A stretch of 64,000 nt of DNA from Arenicola marina (Eukaryota; Annelida; Polychaeta; Arenicolidae). The position numbers and the translations under genes were made by a program. The stretch spans positions 868,001 through 932,000 of the forward strand of contig OZ025255.1 in assembly GCA_964019135.1 (NCBI GenBank), in the 5' to 3' direction. This document shows, one piece after another, positions 40,301 to 55,400 of this stretch. A model generated the notes under the pieces. That model did not search any database. It worked only from the letters and a program-made list of their open reading frames with translations, and was not told the origin of the DNA. Positions within the stretch are counted from its first letter, which is position 1; each line of letters begins with the position of its first letter.

Positions 40301-43300
40301 TCTACCTGCTGGTCGCCACGCCAAAGGTCAGCCAATCCTCACCTGCACACTGCTCTACCTGCTGGTCGCCACGCCAAAGGTCAGCCAATCCTCACCTACA
40401 CACTGCTCTACCTGCTGGTCGCCACGCCAAAGGTCAGCCAATCCTCCACCCCTACACACTGCTCTACCTGCTGGTCGCCACGCCAAAGGTCAGCCAATCC
40501 TCCACCCCTACACACTGCTCTACCTGCTGGTCGCCACGCCAAATGTCAGCCAATCCTCCACCCCTACACACTGCTCTACCTGCTGGTCGCCACGCCAAAG
40601 GTCAGCCAATCCTCCACCCCTACACACTGCTCTACCTGCTGGTCGCCACGCCAAAGGTCAGCCAATCCTCCACCCCTACACACTGCTCTACCTGCTGGTC
40701 GCCACGCCAAAGGTCAGCCAATCCTCTACCCCTACACACTGCTCTACCTGCTGGTCGCCACGCCAAAGGTCAGCCAATCCTCCACCCCTACACACTGCTC
40801 TACCTGCTGGTCGCCACTCCAAAGGTCAGCCAATCCTCCACCCCTACACACTGCTGTACCTGCTGGTCGCCGGGCCAAATGTCAGCCAATCCTCCACGCT
40901 TACACACTGCTCTACCTGCTGGTCGCCACGCCAAAGGTCAGCCAATCCTCCACCCCTACACACTGCTCTACCTGCTGGTCGCCACGACAAAGGTCAGCCA
41001 GTCCTCACCTACACACTGCTCTACCTGCTGGTCGCCACGCCAAATGTCAGCCAATCCTCACTTACACACTGCTCTGCCTGCTGGTCGCCACGTCAAAGGT
41101 CAGCCAATCCTCCACCCCTACACACTGCTCTACCTGCTGGTCGCCACGCCAAAGGTCAGCCAGTCCTCCACCCCTACACACTGCTCTATCTGCTGGTCGC
41201 CACCCCAAAGGTCAGCCAATCCTCCATCCCTACACACTGCTCTACCTGCTGGTCGCCACGCCAAAGGTCAGCCAATCCTCACTTACACACTGCTCTGCCT
41301 GCTGGTCGCCACGTCAAAGGTCAGCCAATCCTCCACCCCTACACACTGCTCTACCTGCTGGTCGCCACGCCAAAGGTCAGCCAGTCCTCCACCCCTACAC
41401 ACTGCTCTACCTGCTGGTCGCCACCCCAAAGGTCAGCCAATCCTCCATCCCTACACACTGCTCTACCTGCTGGTCGCCACGCCAAAGGTCAGCCAATCCT
41501 CCACCCCTACACACTGCTCTACCTGCTGGTCGCCACGCCAAAGGTCAGCCAGTCCTCACCTACACACTGCTCTACCTGCTGGTCGCCACGCCAAAGGTCA
41601 GCCAATCCTCACCTACACACTGTTCTACCTGCTGGTCGCCACGCCAAAGGTCAGCCAGTCCTCACCTACACACTGCTCTACCTGCTGGTCGCCACGCCAA
41701 AGGTCAGCCAATCCTCCACCCCTACACAGTGCTCTACCAGCTGGTCGCCACGCCAAAGGTCAGCCAATCCTCCACCCCTACACAGTGCTCTACCTGCTGG
41801 TCGCCACCCCAAAAGTCAGCCAATCCTCCACCCCTACACACTGCTCTACCTGCTGGTCGCCACGCCAAAGGTCAGCCAATCCTCACCTACACACTGCTCT
41901 ACCTGCTGGTCGCCACGCCAGATGTCAGCCAATCATCACCTACACACTGCTCTACCTGCTGGTCGCCACGCCAAAGGTCACCCAATCCTCACCTACACAC
42001 TGTTCTACCTGCTGGTCGCCACGCCAAAGGTCAGCCAATCCTCACCTACACACTGCTCTACCTGCTGGTCGCCACGCCAAAGGTCAGCCAATCCTCACCT
42101 ACACACTGCTCTACCTGCTGGTCGCCACGCCAAAAGTCAGCCAATCCTCCACCCCTACACACTGCTCTACCTGCTGGTCGCCACGCCAAAGGTCAGCCAA
42201 TCCTCACCTACACACTGCTGTACCTGCTGGTCGCCACCCCAAAGGTCAACCAATCCTCACCTACACACTGCTCTACCTGCTGGTCGCCACGCCAAAGGTC
42301 AGCCAATCCTCCACCCCTACACACTGCTCTACCTGCTGGTCGCCACGCCAAAGGTCAGCCAATCCTCCACCCCTACACATTGCTCTACCTGCTGGTCTCC
42401 ACGCCAAAGGTCAGCCAATCCTACACCCCTACACACTGCTCTACCTGCTGGTCGCCACGCCAAAGGTCAGCCAATCCTCACCTACACACTGCTCTACCTG
42501 CTGGTCGCCACGCCAAAGGTCAGCCAATCCTCCACCCCTACACACTGCTCTACCTGCTGGTCACCACGCCAAAGGTCAGCCAATCCTCCACCCTTACACA
42601 CTGCTCTACCTGCTGGTCGCCACGCCAAAGGTCAGCCAATCCTCCACCCCTACACACTGCTCTACCTGCTGGTCGCCACTCCAAAGTTCAGCCAATCCTC
42701 CACCCCTACACACTGCTCTACCTGCTGGTCGCCACGCCAAAGGTCAGCCAATCCTCCACCCCTACACACTGCTGTACCTGCTGGTCGCCACGCCAAAGGT
42801 CAGCCAATCCTCCACCCCTACACACTGCTCTACCTGCTGGTCGCCACGCCAAAGGTCAGCCAATCCTCCACCCCTACACACTGCTCTACCTGCTGGTCGC
42901 CACGCCAAAGGTCAGCCAATCCTCCACCCCTACACACTGCTCTACCAGCTGGTCGCCACGCCAAAGGTCAGCCAATCCTCCACCCCTACACACTGCTCTA
43001 CCTGCTGGTCGCCACGCCAAAGGTCAGCCAATCCTCACCTGCACACTGCTCTACCTGCTGGTCGCCACGCCAAAGGTCAGCCAATCCTCACCTACACACT
43101 GCTCTACCTGCTGGTCGCCACGCCAAAGGTCAGCCAATCCTCCACCCCTACACACTGTTCTACCTGCTGGTCGCCACGCCAAAGGTCAGCCAATCCTCCA
43201 CCCCTACACACTGCTGTACCTGCTGGTCGCCACGCCAAATGTCAGCCAATCCTCCACCCCTACACACTGCTCTACCTGCTGGTCGCCACGCCAAAGGTCA

Positions 43301-46159
43301 GCCAATCCTCCACCCCTACACACTGCTCTACCTGCTGGTCGCCACGCCCAAGTTCAGCCAATCCTCCACCCCTACACACTGCTCTACCTGCTGGTCGCCA
43401 CGCCAAAGGTCAGCCAATCCTCTACCCCTACACACTGCTCTACCTGCTGGTCGCCACGCCAAAGGTCAGCCAATCCTCCACCCCTACACACTGCTCTACC
43501 TGCTGGTCGCCACGCCAAAGGTCAGCCAATCCTCCACCCCTACACACTGCTGTACCTGCTGGTCGCCGGGCCAAATGTCAGCCAATCCTCCACCCTTACA
43601 CACTGCTCTACCTGCTGGTCGCCACGCCAAAGGTCAGCCAATCCTCCACCCCTACACACTGCTCTACCTGCTGGTCGCCACGACAAAGGTCAGCCAGTCC
43701 TCCACCCCTACACACTGCTGTACCTGCTGGTCGCCACGCCAAATGTCAGCCAATCCTCCACCCCTACACACTGCTCTACCTGCTGGTCGCCACGCCAAAG
43801 GTCAGCCAATCCTCCACCCCTACACACTGCTCTACCTGCTGGTCGCCACGCCAAAGGTCAGCCAATCCTCCACCCCTACACACTGCTCTACCTGCTGGTC
43901 GCCACGCCAAAGGTCAGCCAATCCTCTACCCCTACACACTGCTCTACCTGCTGGTCGCCACGCCAAAGGTCAGCCAATCCTCCACCCCTACACACTGCTC
44001 TACCTGCTGGTCGCCACGCCAAAGGTCAGCCAATCCTCCACCCCTACACACTGCTGTACCTGCTGGTCGCCGGGCCAAATGTCAGCCAATCCTCCACCCT
44101 TACACACTGCTCTACCTGCTGGTCGCCACGCCAAAGGTCAGCCAATCCTCCACCCCTACACACTGCTCTACCTGCTGGTCGCGACGACAAAGGTCAGCCA
44201 GTCCTCACCTACACACTGCTCTACCTGCTGGTCGCCACGCCAAAGGTCAGCCAATCCTCCACCCCTACACACTGCTCTACCTGCTGGTCGCCACGCCAAA
44301 GGTCAGCCAGTCCTCCACCCCTACACACTGCTCTACCTGCTGGTCGCCACCCCAAAGGTCAGCCAATCCTCCATCCCTACACACTGCTCTACCTGCTGGT
44401 CGCCACGCCAAAGGTCAGCCAATCCTCACTTACACACTGCTCTGCCTGCTGGTCGCCACGTCAAAGGTCAGCCAATCCTCCACCCCTACACACTGCTCTA
44501 CCTGCTGGTCGCCACGCCAAAGGTCAGCCAATCCTCCACCCCTACACACTGCTCTACCTGCTGGTCGCCACGCCAAAGGTCAGCCAATCCTCACCTGCAC
44601 ACTGCTCTACCTGCTGGTCGCCACGCCAAAGGTCAGCCAATCCTCCACCCCTACACACTGCTGTACCTGCTGGTCGCCACGCCAAATGTCAGCCAATCCT
44701 CCACCCCTACACACTGCTGTACCTGCTGGTCGCCACGCCAAAGGTCAGCCAATCCTCCACCCCTACACACTGCTCTACCTGCTGGTCGCCACGCCAAAGG
44801 TCAGCCAATCCTCCACCCCTACACACTGCTCTACCTGCTGGTCGCCACGCCAAAGGTCAGCCAATCCTCTACCCCTACACACTGCTCTACCTGCTGGTCG
44901 CCACGCCAAAGGTCAGCCAATCCTCCACCCCTACACACTGCTCTACCTGCTGGTCGCCACGCCAAAGGTCAGCCAATCCTCCACCCCTACACACTGCTGT
45001 ACCTGCTGGTCGCCGGGCCAAATGTCAGCCAATCCTCCACCCTTACACACTGCTCTACCTGCTGGTCGCCACGCCAAAGGTCAGCCAATCCTCCACCCCT
45101 ACACACTGCTCTACCTGCTGGTCGCCACGACAAAGGTCAGCCAGTCCTCACCTACACACTGCTCTACCTGCTGGTCGCCACGCCAAAGGTCAGCCAATCC
45201 TCACTTACACACTGCTCTGCCTGCTGGTCGCCACGTCAAAGGTCAGCCAATCCTCCACCCCTACACACTGCTCTACCTGCTGGTCGCCACGCCAAAGGTC
45301 AGCAGTCCTCCACCCCTACACACTGCTCTACCTGCTGGTCGCCACCCCAAAGGTCAGCCAATCCTCCATCCCTACACACTGCTCTACCTGCTGGTCGCCA
45401 CGCCAAAGGTCAGCCAATCCTCACTTACACACTGCTCTGCCTGCTGGTCGCCACGTCAAAGGTCAGCCAATCCTCCACCCCTACACACTGCTCTACCTGC
45501 TGGTCGCCACGCCAAAGGTCAGCCAGTCCTCCACCCCTACACACTACTGTACCTGCTGGTCGCCACCCCAAAGGTCAGCCAATCCTCCATCCCTACACAC
45601 TGCTCTACCTGCTGGTCGCCACGCCAAAGGTCAGCCAATCCTCCACCCCTACACACTGCTCTACCTGCTGGTCGCCACGCCAAAGGTCAGCCAGTCCTCA
45701 CCTACACACTGCTCTACCTGCTGGTCGCCACGCCAAAGGTCAGCCAATCCTCACCTACACACTGTTCTACCTGCTGGTCGCCACGCCAAAGGTCAGCCAG
45801 TCCTCACCTACACACTACTCTACCTGCTGGTCGCCACGCCAAAGGTCAGCCAATCCTCCACCCCTACACAGTGCTCTACCTGCTGGTCGCCACCCCAAAG
45901 GTCAGCCAATCCTCCACCCCTACACACTGCTGTACCTGCTGGTCGCCACGCCAAAGGTCAGCCAATCCTCCACCCCTACACACTGCTCTACCTGCTGGTC
46001 GCCACGCCAAAGGTCAGCCAATCCTCACCTACACACTGCTCTACCTGCTGGTCGCCACGCCAGATGTCAGCCAATCATCACCTACACACTGCTCTACCTG
46101 CTGGTCGCCACGCCAAAGGTCACCCAATCCTCACCTACACACTGTTCTACCTGCTGGTC

Positions 46160-49100
46160 GCCACGCCAAAGGTCAGCCAATCCTCACCTACACACTGCTC
46201 TACCTGCTGGTCGCCACGCCAAAGGTCAGCCAATCCTCACCTACACACTGCTCTACCTGCTGGTCGCCACGCCAAAAGTCAGCCAATCCTCCACCCCTAC
46301 ACACTGCTCTACCTGCTGGTCGCCACGCCAAAGGTGAGCCAGTCCTCACCTACACACTGCTCTACCTCCTGGTCGCCACGCCAAAGGTCAACCAATCCTC
46401 ACCTACACACTGCTCTACCTGCTGGTCGCCACGCCAAAGGTCAGCCAATCCTCCACCCCTACACACTGCTCTACCTGCTGGTCGCCACGCCAAAGGTCAG
46501 CCAATCCGCACCTACACACTGCTCTACCTGCTGGTCGCCACGCCAGATGTCAGCCAATCATCACCTACACACTGCTCTACCTGCTGGTCGCCACGCCAAA
46601 GGTCAGCCAATCCTCACCTACACACTGCTCTACCTGCTGGTCGCCACGCCAGATGTCAGCCAATCATCACCTACACAGTGCTCTACCTGCTGGTCGCCAC
46701 GCCAAAGGTCAGCCAATCCTCCACCCCTACACAGTGCTCTACCTGCTGGTCGCCACCCCAAAGGTCAGCCAATCCTCCACCCCTACACACTGCTCTACCT
46801 GCTGGTCGCCACGCCAAAGGTCAGCCAGTCCTCACCTACACACTGCTCTACCTGCTGGTCGCCACGCCAAAGGTCAGCCAATCCTCACCTACACACTGTT
46901 CTACCTGCTGGTCGCCACGCCAAAGGTCAGCCAGTCCTCACCTACACACTACTCTACCTGCTGGTCGCCACGCCAAAGGTCAGCCAATCCTCCACCCCTA
47001 CACAGTGCTCTACCTGCTGGTCGCCACCCCAAAGGTCAGCCAATCCTCCACCCCTACACACTGCTGTACCTGCTGGTCGCCACGCCAAAGGTCAGCCAAT
47101 CCTCCACCCCTACACACTGCTCTACCTGCTGGTCGCCACGCCAAAGGTCAGCCAATCCTCACCTACACACTGCTCTACCTGCTGGTCGCCACGCCAGATG
47201 TCAGCCAATCATCACCTACACACTGCTCTACCTGCTGGTCGCCACGCCAAAGGTCACCCAATCCTCACCTACACACTGTTCTACCTGCTGGTCGCCACGC
47301 CAAAGGTCAGCCAATCCTCACCTACACACTGCTCTACCTGCTGGTCGCCACGCCAAAGGTCAGCCAATCCTCACCTACACACTGCTCTACCTGCTGGTCG
47401 CCACGCCAAAAGTCAGCCAATCCTCCACCCCTACACACTGCTCTACCTGCTGGTCGCCACGCCAAAGGTGAGCCAGTCCTCACCTACACACTGCTCTACC
47501 TCCTGGTCGCCACGCCAAAGGTCAACCAATCCTCACCTACACACTGCTCTACCTGCTGGTCGCCACGCCAAAGGTCAGCCAATCCTCCACCCCTACACAC
47601 TGCTCTACCTGCTGGTCGCCACGCCAAAGGTCAGCCAATCCGCACCTACACACTGCTCTACCTGCTGGTCGCCACGCCAGATGTCAGCCAATCATCACCT
47701 ACACACTGCTCTACCTGCTGGTCGCCACGCCAAAGGTCAGCCAATCCGCACCTACACACTGCTCTACCTGCTGGTCGCCACGCCAGATGTCAGCCAATCA
47801 TCACCTACACAGTGCTCTACCTGCTGGTCGCCACGCCAAAGGTCAGCCAATCCTCCACCCCTACACAGTGCTCTACCTGCTGGTCGCCACCCCAAAGGTC
47901 AGCCGATCCTCCACCCCTACACACTGCACTACCTGCTGGTCGCCACGCCAAAGGTCAGCCAATCCGCACCTACACACTGCTCTACCTGCTGGTCGCCACG
48001 CCAGATGTCAGCCAATCATCACCTACACACTGCTCTACCTGCTGGTCGCCACGCCAAAGGTCAGCCAATCCTCACCTACACACTGTTCTACCTGCTGGTC
48101 GCCACGCCAAAGGTCAGCCAATCCTCACCTACACACTGCTCTACCTGCTGGTCGCCACGCCAAAGGTCAGCCAATCCTCACCTACACACTGCTCTACCTG
48201 CTGGTCGCCACGCCAAAAGTCAGCCAATCCTCCACCCCTACACACTGCTCTACCTGCTGGTCGCCACGCCAAAGGTCAGCCAATCCTCACCTACACACTG
48301 CTCTACCTCCTGGTCGCCACGCCAAAGGTCAACCAATCCTCACCTACACACTGCTCTACCTGCTGGTCGCCACGCCAAAGGTCAGCCAATCCTCACCTAC
48401 ACACTGCTCTACCTGCTGGTCGCCACGCCAAAGGTCAGCCAATCCTCACCTACACACTGCTCTACCTGCTGGTCGCCACGCCAAAAGTCAGCCAATCCTC
48501 CACCCCTACACACTGCTCTACCTGCTGGTCGCCACGCCAAAGGTGAGCCAGTCCTCACCTACACACTGCTCTACCTCCTGGTCGCCACGCCAAAGGTCAA
48601 CCAATCCTCACCTACACACTGCTCTACCTGCTGGTCGCCACGCCAAAGGTCAGCCAATCCTCCACCCCTACACACTGCTCTACCTGCTGGTCGCCACGCC
48701 AAAGGTCAGCCAATCCGCACCTACACACTGCTCTACCTGCTGGTCGCCACGCCAGATGTCAGCCAATCATCACCTACACACTGCTCTACCTGCTGGTCGC
48801 CACGCCAAAGGTCAGCCAATCCGCACCTACACACTGCTCTACCTGCTGGTCGCCACGCCAGATGTCAGCCAATCATCACCTACACAGTGCTCTACCTGCT
48901 GGTCGCCACGCCAAAGGTCAGCCAATCCTCCACCCCTACACAGTGCTCTACCTGCTGGTCGCCACCCCAAAGGTCAGCCGATCCTCCACCCCTACACACT
49001 GCACTACCTGCTGGTCGCCACGCCAAAGGTCAGCCAATCCGCACCTACACACTGCTCTACCTGCTGGTCGCCACGGCAGATGTCAGCCAATCATCACCTA

Positions 49101-49440
49101 CACACTGCTCTACCTGCTGGTCGCCACGCCAAAGGTCAGCCAATCCTCACCTACACACTGTTCTACCTGCTGGTCGCCACGCCAAAGGTCAGCCAATCCT
49201 CACCTACACACTGCTCTACCTGCTGGTCGCCACGCCAAAGGTCAGGCAATCCTCACCTACACACTGCTCTACCTGCTGGTCGCCACGCCAAAAGTCAGCC
49301 AATCCTCCACCCCTACACACTGCTCTACCTGCTGGTCGCCACGCCAAAGGTCAGCCAATCCTCACCTACACACTGCTCTACCTCCTGGTCGCCACGCCAA
49401 AGGTCAACCAATCCTCACCTACACACTGCTCTACCTGCTG
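46160..49440 (+). repeat. Triplicated block of about 1.1 kb (second 16-kb copy)
   Basis: Corresponds to 32150-34300 in the first 16-kb copy but is present three times. GTGAGCC occurs at 46334, 47468 and 48543, offsets 1134 and 1075. This shows continued growth after the 16-kb duplication. Confidence 0.75.
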
Positions 49441-52400
49441 GTCGCCACGCCAAAGGTCAGCCAATCCTCCACCCCTACACACTGCTCTACCTGCTGGTCG
49501 CCACGCCAAAGGTCAGCCAATCCTCACCTACACACTGCTCTACCTGCTGGTCGCCACGCCAAAGGTCAGCCAATCCTCCACCCCTACACACTGCTCTACC
49601 TGCTGGTCGCCACGCCAAAAGTCAGCCAATCCTCCACCCCTACACACTGCTCTACCTGCTGGTCGCCACGCCAAAGGTCAGCCAATCCTCCACCCCTACA
49701 CACTGCTCTACCTGCTGGTCGCCACTCCAAAGGTCAGCCAATCCTCCACCCCTACACACTGCTCTACCTGCTGGTCGCCACGCCAAAGGTCAGCCAATCC
49801 TCCACCCCTACACACTGCTGTACCTGCTGGTCGCCACGCCAAAGGTCAGCCAATCCTCCACCCCTACACACTGCTCTACCTGCTGGTCGCCACGCCAAAG
49901 GTCAGCCAATCCTCCACCCCTACACACTGCTCTACCTGCTGGTCGCCACGCCAAAGGTCAGCCAGTCCTCACCTACACACTGCTGTACCTGCTGGTCGCC
50001 ACGCCAAAGGTCAGCCAATCCTCACCTACACACTGCTCTACCTGCTGGTCGCCACGCCAAAGGTCAGCCAATCCTCCACCCCTACACACTGCTCTACCTG
50101 CTGGTCGCCACGCCAAAGGTCAGCCAATCCTCACCTACACACTGTTCTACCTGCTGGTCGCCACGCCAAATGTCAGCCAATCCTCACCTACACACTGCTC
50201 TACCTGCTGGTCGCCACGCCAAAGGTCAGCCATTCCTCACCTACACACTGCTCTACCTGCTGGTCGCCACGCCAAAAGTCAGCCAATCCTCCACACCTAC
50301 ACACTGCTCTACCTGCTGGTCGCCACGCTAAAGCTCAGCCAATCCTCCATCCCTACACACTGCTCTACCTGCTGGTCGCCACGCCAAAGGTCAGCCAATC
50401 CTCCACCCCTACACACTGCTCTACCAGCTGGTCGCCACGCCAAAGGTCAGCCAATCCTCCACCCCTACACACTGCTCTACCTGCTGGTCGCCACGCCAAA
50501 GGTCAGCCAATCCTCACCTGCACACTGCTCTACCTGCTGGTCGCCACGCCAAAGGTCAGCCAATCCTCACCTACACACTGCTCTACCTGCTGGTCGCCAC
50601 GCTAAAGGTCAGCCAATCCTCCACCCCTACACACTGCTCTACCTGCTGGTCGCCACGCCAAAGGTCAGCCAATCCTCCACCCCTACACACTGGTGTACCT
50701 GCTGGTCGCCACGCCAAATGTCAGCCAATCCTCCACCCCTACACACTGCTCTACCTGCTGGTCGCCACGCCAAAGGTCAGCCAATCCTCCACCCCTACAC
50801 ACTGCTCTACCTGCTGGTCGCCACGCCAAAGGTCAGCCAATCCTCCACCCCTACACACTGCTCTACCTGCTGGTCGCAACGCCAAAGGTCAGCCAATCCT
50901 CAACCCCTACACACTGCTCTACCTGCTTGTCGCCACGCCAAAGGTCAGCCAATCCTCCACCCCTACACACTGCTCTACCTGCTGGTCGCCACGCCAAAGG
51001 TCAGCCAATCCTCCACCCCTACACACTGCTGTACCTGCTGGTCGCCCGGCCAAATGTCAGCCAATCCTCCACCCTTACACACTGCTCTACCTGCTGGTCG
51101 CCACGCCAAAGGTCAGCCAATCCTCCACCCCTACACACTGCTCTACCTGCTGGTCGCCACGCCAAAGGTCAGCCAGTCCTCACCTACACACTGCTCTACC
51201 TGCTGGTCGCCACGCCAAAGGTCAGCCAATCCTCACTTACACACTGCTCTGCCTGCTGGTCGCCACGTCAAAGGTCAGCCAGTCCTCACCTACACACTGC
51301 TCTACCTGCTGGTCGCCACGCCAAAGGTCAGCCAATCCTCACCTACACACTGTTCTACCTGCTGGTCGCCACGCCAAAGGTCAGCCAGTCCTCACCTACA
51401 CACTGCTCTACCTGCTGGTCGCCACGCCAAAGTTCAGCCAATCCTCCACCCCTACACAGTGCTCTACCTGCTGGTCGCCACGCCAAAGGTCAGCCAATCC
51501 TCCACCCCTACACAGTGTTCTACCTGCTGGTCGCCACCCCAAAGGTCAGCCAATCCTCCACCCCTACACACTGCTCTACCTGCTGGTCGCCACGCCAAAG
51601 GTCAGCCAATCCTCACCTACACACTGCTCTACCTGCTGGTCGCCACGCCAGATGTCAGCCAATCATCACCTACACACTGCTCTACCTGCTGGTCGCCACG
51701 CCAAAGGTCACCCAATCCTCACCTACACACTGTTCTACCTGCTGGTCGCCACGCCAAAGGTCAGCCAATCCTCACCTACACACTGCTCTACCTGCTGGTC
51801 GCCACGCCAAAGGTCAGCCAATCCTCACCTACACACTGCTCTACCTGCTGGTCGCCACGCCAAAAGTCAGCCAATCCTCCACCCCTACACACTGCTCTAC
51901 CTGCTGGTCGCCACGCCAAAGGTCAGCCAATCCTCACCTACACACTGCTCTACCTCCTGGTCGCCACGCCAAAGGTCAACCAATCCTCACCTACACACTG
52001 CTCTACCTGCTGGTCGCCACGCCAAAGGTCAGCCAATCCTCCACCCCTACACACTGCTCTACCTGCTGGTCGCCACGCCAAAGGTCAGCCAATCCGCACC
52101 TACACACTGCTCTACCTGCTGGTCGCCACGCCAGATGTCAGCCAATCATCACCTACGCACTGCTCTACCTGCTGGTCGCCACGCCAAAGGTCAGCCAATC
52201 CGCACCTACACACTGCTCTACCTCCTGGTCGCCACGCCAAAGGTCAGCCAATCCTCACCTACACACTGCTCTACCTGCTGGTCGCCACGCCAAAGGTCAG
52301 CCAATCCTCCACCCCTACACACTGCTCTACCTGCTGGTCGCCACGCCAAAGGTCAGCCAATCCTCCACCCCTACACACTGCTCTACCTGCTGGTCGCCAC

Positions 52401-55400
52401 GCCAAAGGTCAGCCAATCCTCCACCCCTACACACTGCTCTACCTGCTGGTCGCCACTCCAAAGGTCAGCCAATCCTCCACCCCTACACACTGCTCTACCT
52501 GCTGGTCGCCACGCCAAAGGTCAGCCAATCCTCCACCCCTACACACTGCTCTACCTGCTGGTCGCCACGCCAAAGGTCAGCCAATCCTCCACCCCTACAC
52601 ACTGCTCTACCTGCTGGTCGCCACGCCAAAGGTCAGCCAATCCTCCACCCCTACACACTGCTCTACCTGCTGGTCGCCACGCCAAAGGTCAGCCAGTCCT
52701 CACCTACACACTGCTGTACCTGCTGGTCGCCACGCCAAAGGTCAGCCAATCCTCACCTGCACACTGCTCTACCTGCTGGTCGCCACGCCAAAGGTCAGCC
52801 AATCATCACCTACACACTGCTCTACCTGCTGGTCGCCACGCCAAAGGTCAGCCAATCCTCACCTACACACTGTTCTACCTGCTGGTCGCCACGCCAAAGG
52901 TCAGCCAATCCTCACCTACACACTGCTCTACCTGCTGGTCGCCACGCCAAAGGTCAGCCAATCTTCACCTACACACTGCTCTACCTGCTGGTCGCCACGC
53001 CAAAAGTCAGCCAATCCTCCACACCTACACACTGCTCTACCTGCTGGTCGCCACGCTAAAGCTCAGCCAATCCTCCATCCCTACACACTGCTCTACCTGC
53101 TGGTCGCCACGCCAAAGGTCAGCCAATCCTCCACCCCTACACACTGCTCTACCAGCTGGTCGCCATGCCAAAGGTCAGCCAATCCGCCACCCCTACACAC
53201 TGCTCTACTTGCTGGTCGCCACGCCAAAGGTCAGCCAATCCTCACCTGCACACTGCTCTACCTGCTGGTCGCCACGCCAAAGATCAGCCAATCCTCACCT
53301 ACACACTGCTCTACCTGCTGGTCGCCACGCCAAAGGTCAGCCAATCCTCCACCCCTACACACTGCTCTACCTGCTGGTCGCCACGCCAAAGGTCAGCCAA
53401 TCCTCCACCCCTACACACTGCTGTACCTGCTGGTCGCCACGCCAAATGTCAGCCAATCCTCCACCCCTACACACTGCTCTACCTGCTGGTCGCCACGCCA
53501 AAGGTCAGCCAATCCTCCACCCCTACACACTGCTCTACCTGCTGGTCGCCACGCCAAAGGTCAGCCAATCCTCCACCCCTACACACTGCTCTACCTGCTG
53601 GTCGCCACGCCAAAGGTCAGCAAATCCTCTACCCCTACACACTGCTCTACCTGCTGGTCGCCACGCCAAAGGTCAGCCAATCCTCCACCCCTACACACTG
53701 CTCTACCTGCTGGTCGCCACGCCAAAGGTCAGCCAATCCTCCACCCCTACACACTGCTGTACCTGCTGGTCGCCGGGCCAAATGTCAGCCAATCCTCCAC
53801 CCTTACACACTGCTCTACCTGCTGGTCGCCACGCCAAAGGTCAGCCAATCCTCCACCCCTACACACTGCTCTACCTGCTGGTCGCCACGCCAAAGGTCAG
53901 CCAGTCCTCACCTACACACTGCTCTACCTGCTGGTCGCCACGCCAAAGGTCAGCCAATCCTCACTTACACACTGCTCTGCCTGCTGGTCGCCACGTCAAA
54001 GGTCAGCCAATCCTCCACCCCTACACACTGCTCTACCTGCTGGTCGCCACGCCAAAGGTCAGCCAGTCCTCCACCCCTACACACTGCTCTACCTGCTGGT
54101 CGCCACCCCAAAGGTCAGCCAATCCTCCATCCCTACACACTGCTCTACCTGCTGGTCGCCACGCCAAAGGTCAGCCAATCCTCCACCCCTACACACTGCT
54201 CTACCTGCTGGTCGCCACGCCAAAGGTCAGCCAGTCCTCACCTACCCACTGCTCTACCTGCTGGTCGCCACGCCAAAGGTCAGCCAATCCTCACCTACAC
54301 ACTGTTCTACCTGCTGGTCGCCACGCCAAAGGTCAGCCAGTCCTCACCTACACACTGCTCTACATGCTGGTCGCCACGCCAAAGGTCAGCCCATCCTCCA
54401 CCCCTACACAGTGCTCTACCTGCTGGTCGCCACGCCAAAGGTCAGCCAATCCTCCACCCCTACACAGTGCTCTACCTGCTGGTCGCCACCCCAAAGGTCA
54501 GCCAATCCTCCACCCCTACACACTGCTCTACCTGCTGGTCGCCACGCCAAAGGTCAGCCAATCCTCACCTACACACTGCTCTACCTGCTGGTCGCCACGC
54601 CGGATGTCAGCCAATCATCACCTACACACTGCTCTACCTGCTGGTCGCCACGCCAAAGGTCACCCAATCCTCACCTACACACTGTTCTACCTGCTGGTCG
54701 CCACGCCAAAGGTCAGCCAATCCTCACCTACACACTGCTGTACCTGCTGGTCGCCACGCCAAAGGTCAGCCAATCCTCACCTACACACTGCTCTACCTGC
54801 TGGTCGCCACGCCAAAAGTCAGCCAATCCTCCACCCCTACACACTGCTCTACCTGCTGGTCGCCACGCCAAAGGTCAGCCAATCCTCACCTACACACTGC
54901 TCTACCTCCTGGTCGCCACGCCAAAGGTCAACCAATCCTCACCTACACACTGCTCTACCTGCTGGTCGCCACGCCAAAGGTCAGCCAATCCTCCACCCCT
55001 ACACACTGCTCTACCTGCTGGTCGCCACGCCAAAGGTCAGCCAATCCGCACCTACACACTGCTCTACCTGCTGGTCGCCACGCCAGATGTCAGCCAATCA
55101 TCACCTACACACTGCTCTACCTGCTGGTCGCCACGCCAAAGGTCAGCCAATCCGCACCTACACACTGCTCTACCTGCTGGTCGCCACGCCAGATGTCAGC
55201 CAATCATCACCTACACAGTGCTCTACCTGCTGGTCGCCACGCCAAAGGTCAGCCAATCCTCACCTACACACTGCTCTACCTCCTGGTCGCCACGCCAAAG
55301 GTCAACCAATCCTCACCTACACACTGCTCTACCTGCTGGTCGCCACGCCAAAGGTCAGCCAATCCTCCACCCCTACACACTGCTCTACCTGCTGGTCGCC

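Larger units (their letters stand above)
19890..51110 (+). repeat. About 16.1-kb tandem duplication of array segment
   Basis: Copy 1 is about 19890-35990 and copy 2 about 35990-51110, directly adjacent. Offset is 16102 on the left (GTCCGCCA 20621/36723; ACACTGCTCC 20049/36151), 14065 in the middle (25189/39254; 27664/41729) and 15143 on the right (32644/47787; 35901/51044). The steps are explained by a 2,034-bp block present twice in copy 1 and once in copy 2, and a block of about 1.1 kb present one more time in copy 2. Few single-base differences were noticed between copies, so the event is recent or is an assembly effect. Confidence 0.8.

Noticed and set aside
15017-48546. Giant plus-strand open frames (5,039 to 5,300 codons, at 15017-30136, 19806-35462 and 32644-48546) as repeat-protein genes
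   Set aside because: They are the 56/53-bp array read through. The unit is not a multiple of three, the same DNA is open in all three frames, the starts are chance ATGs, and the first unit is a spliced SWEET exon end with its donor.
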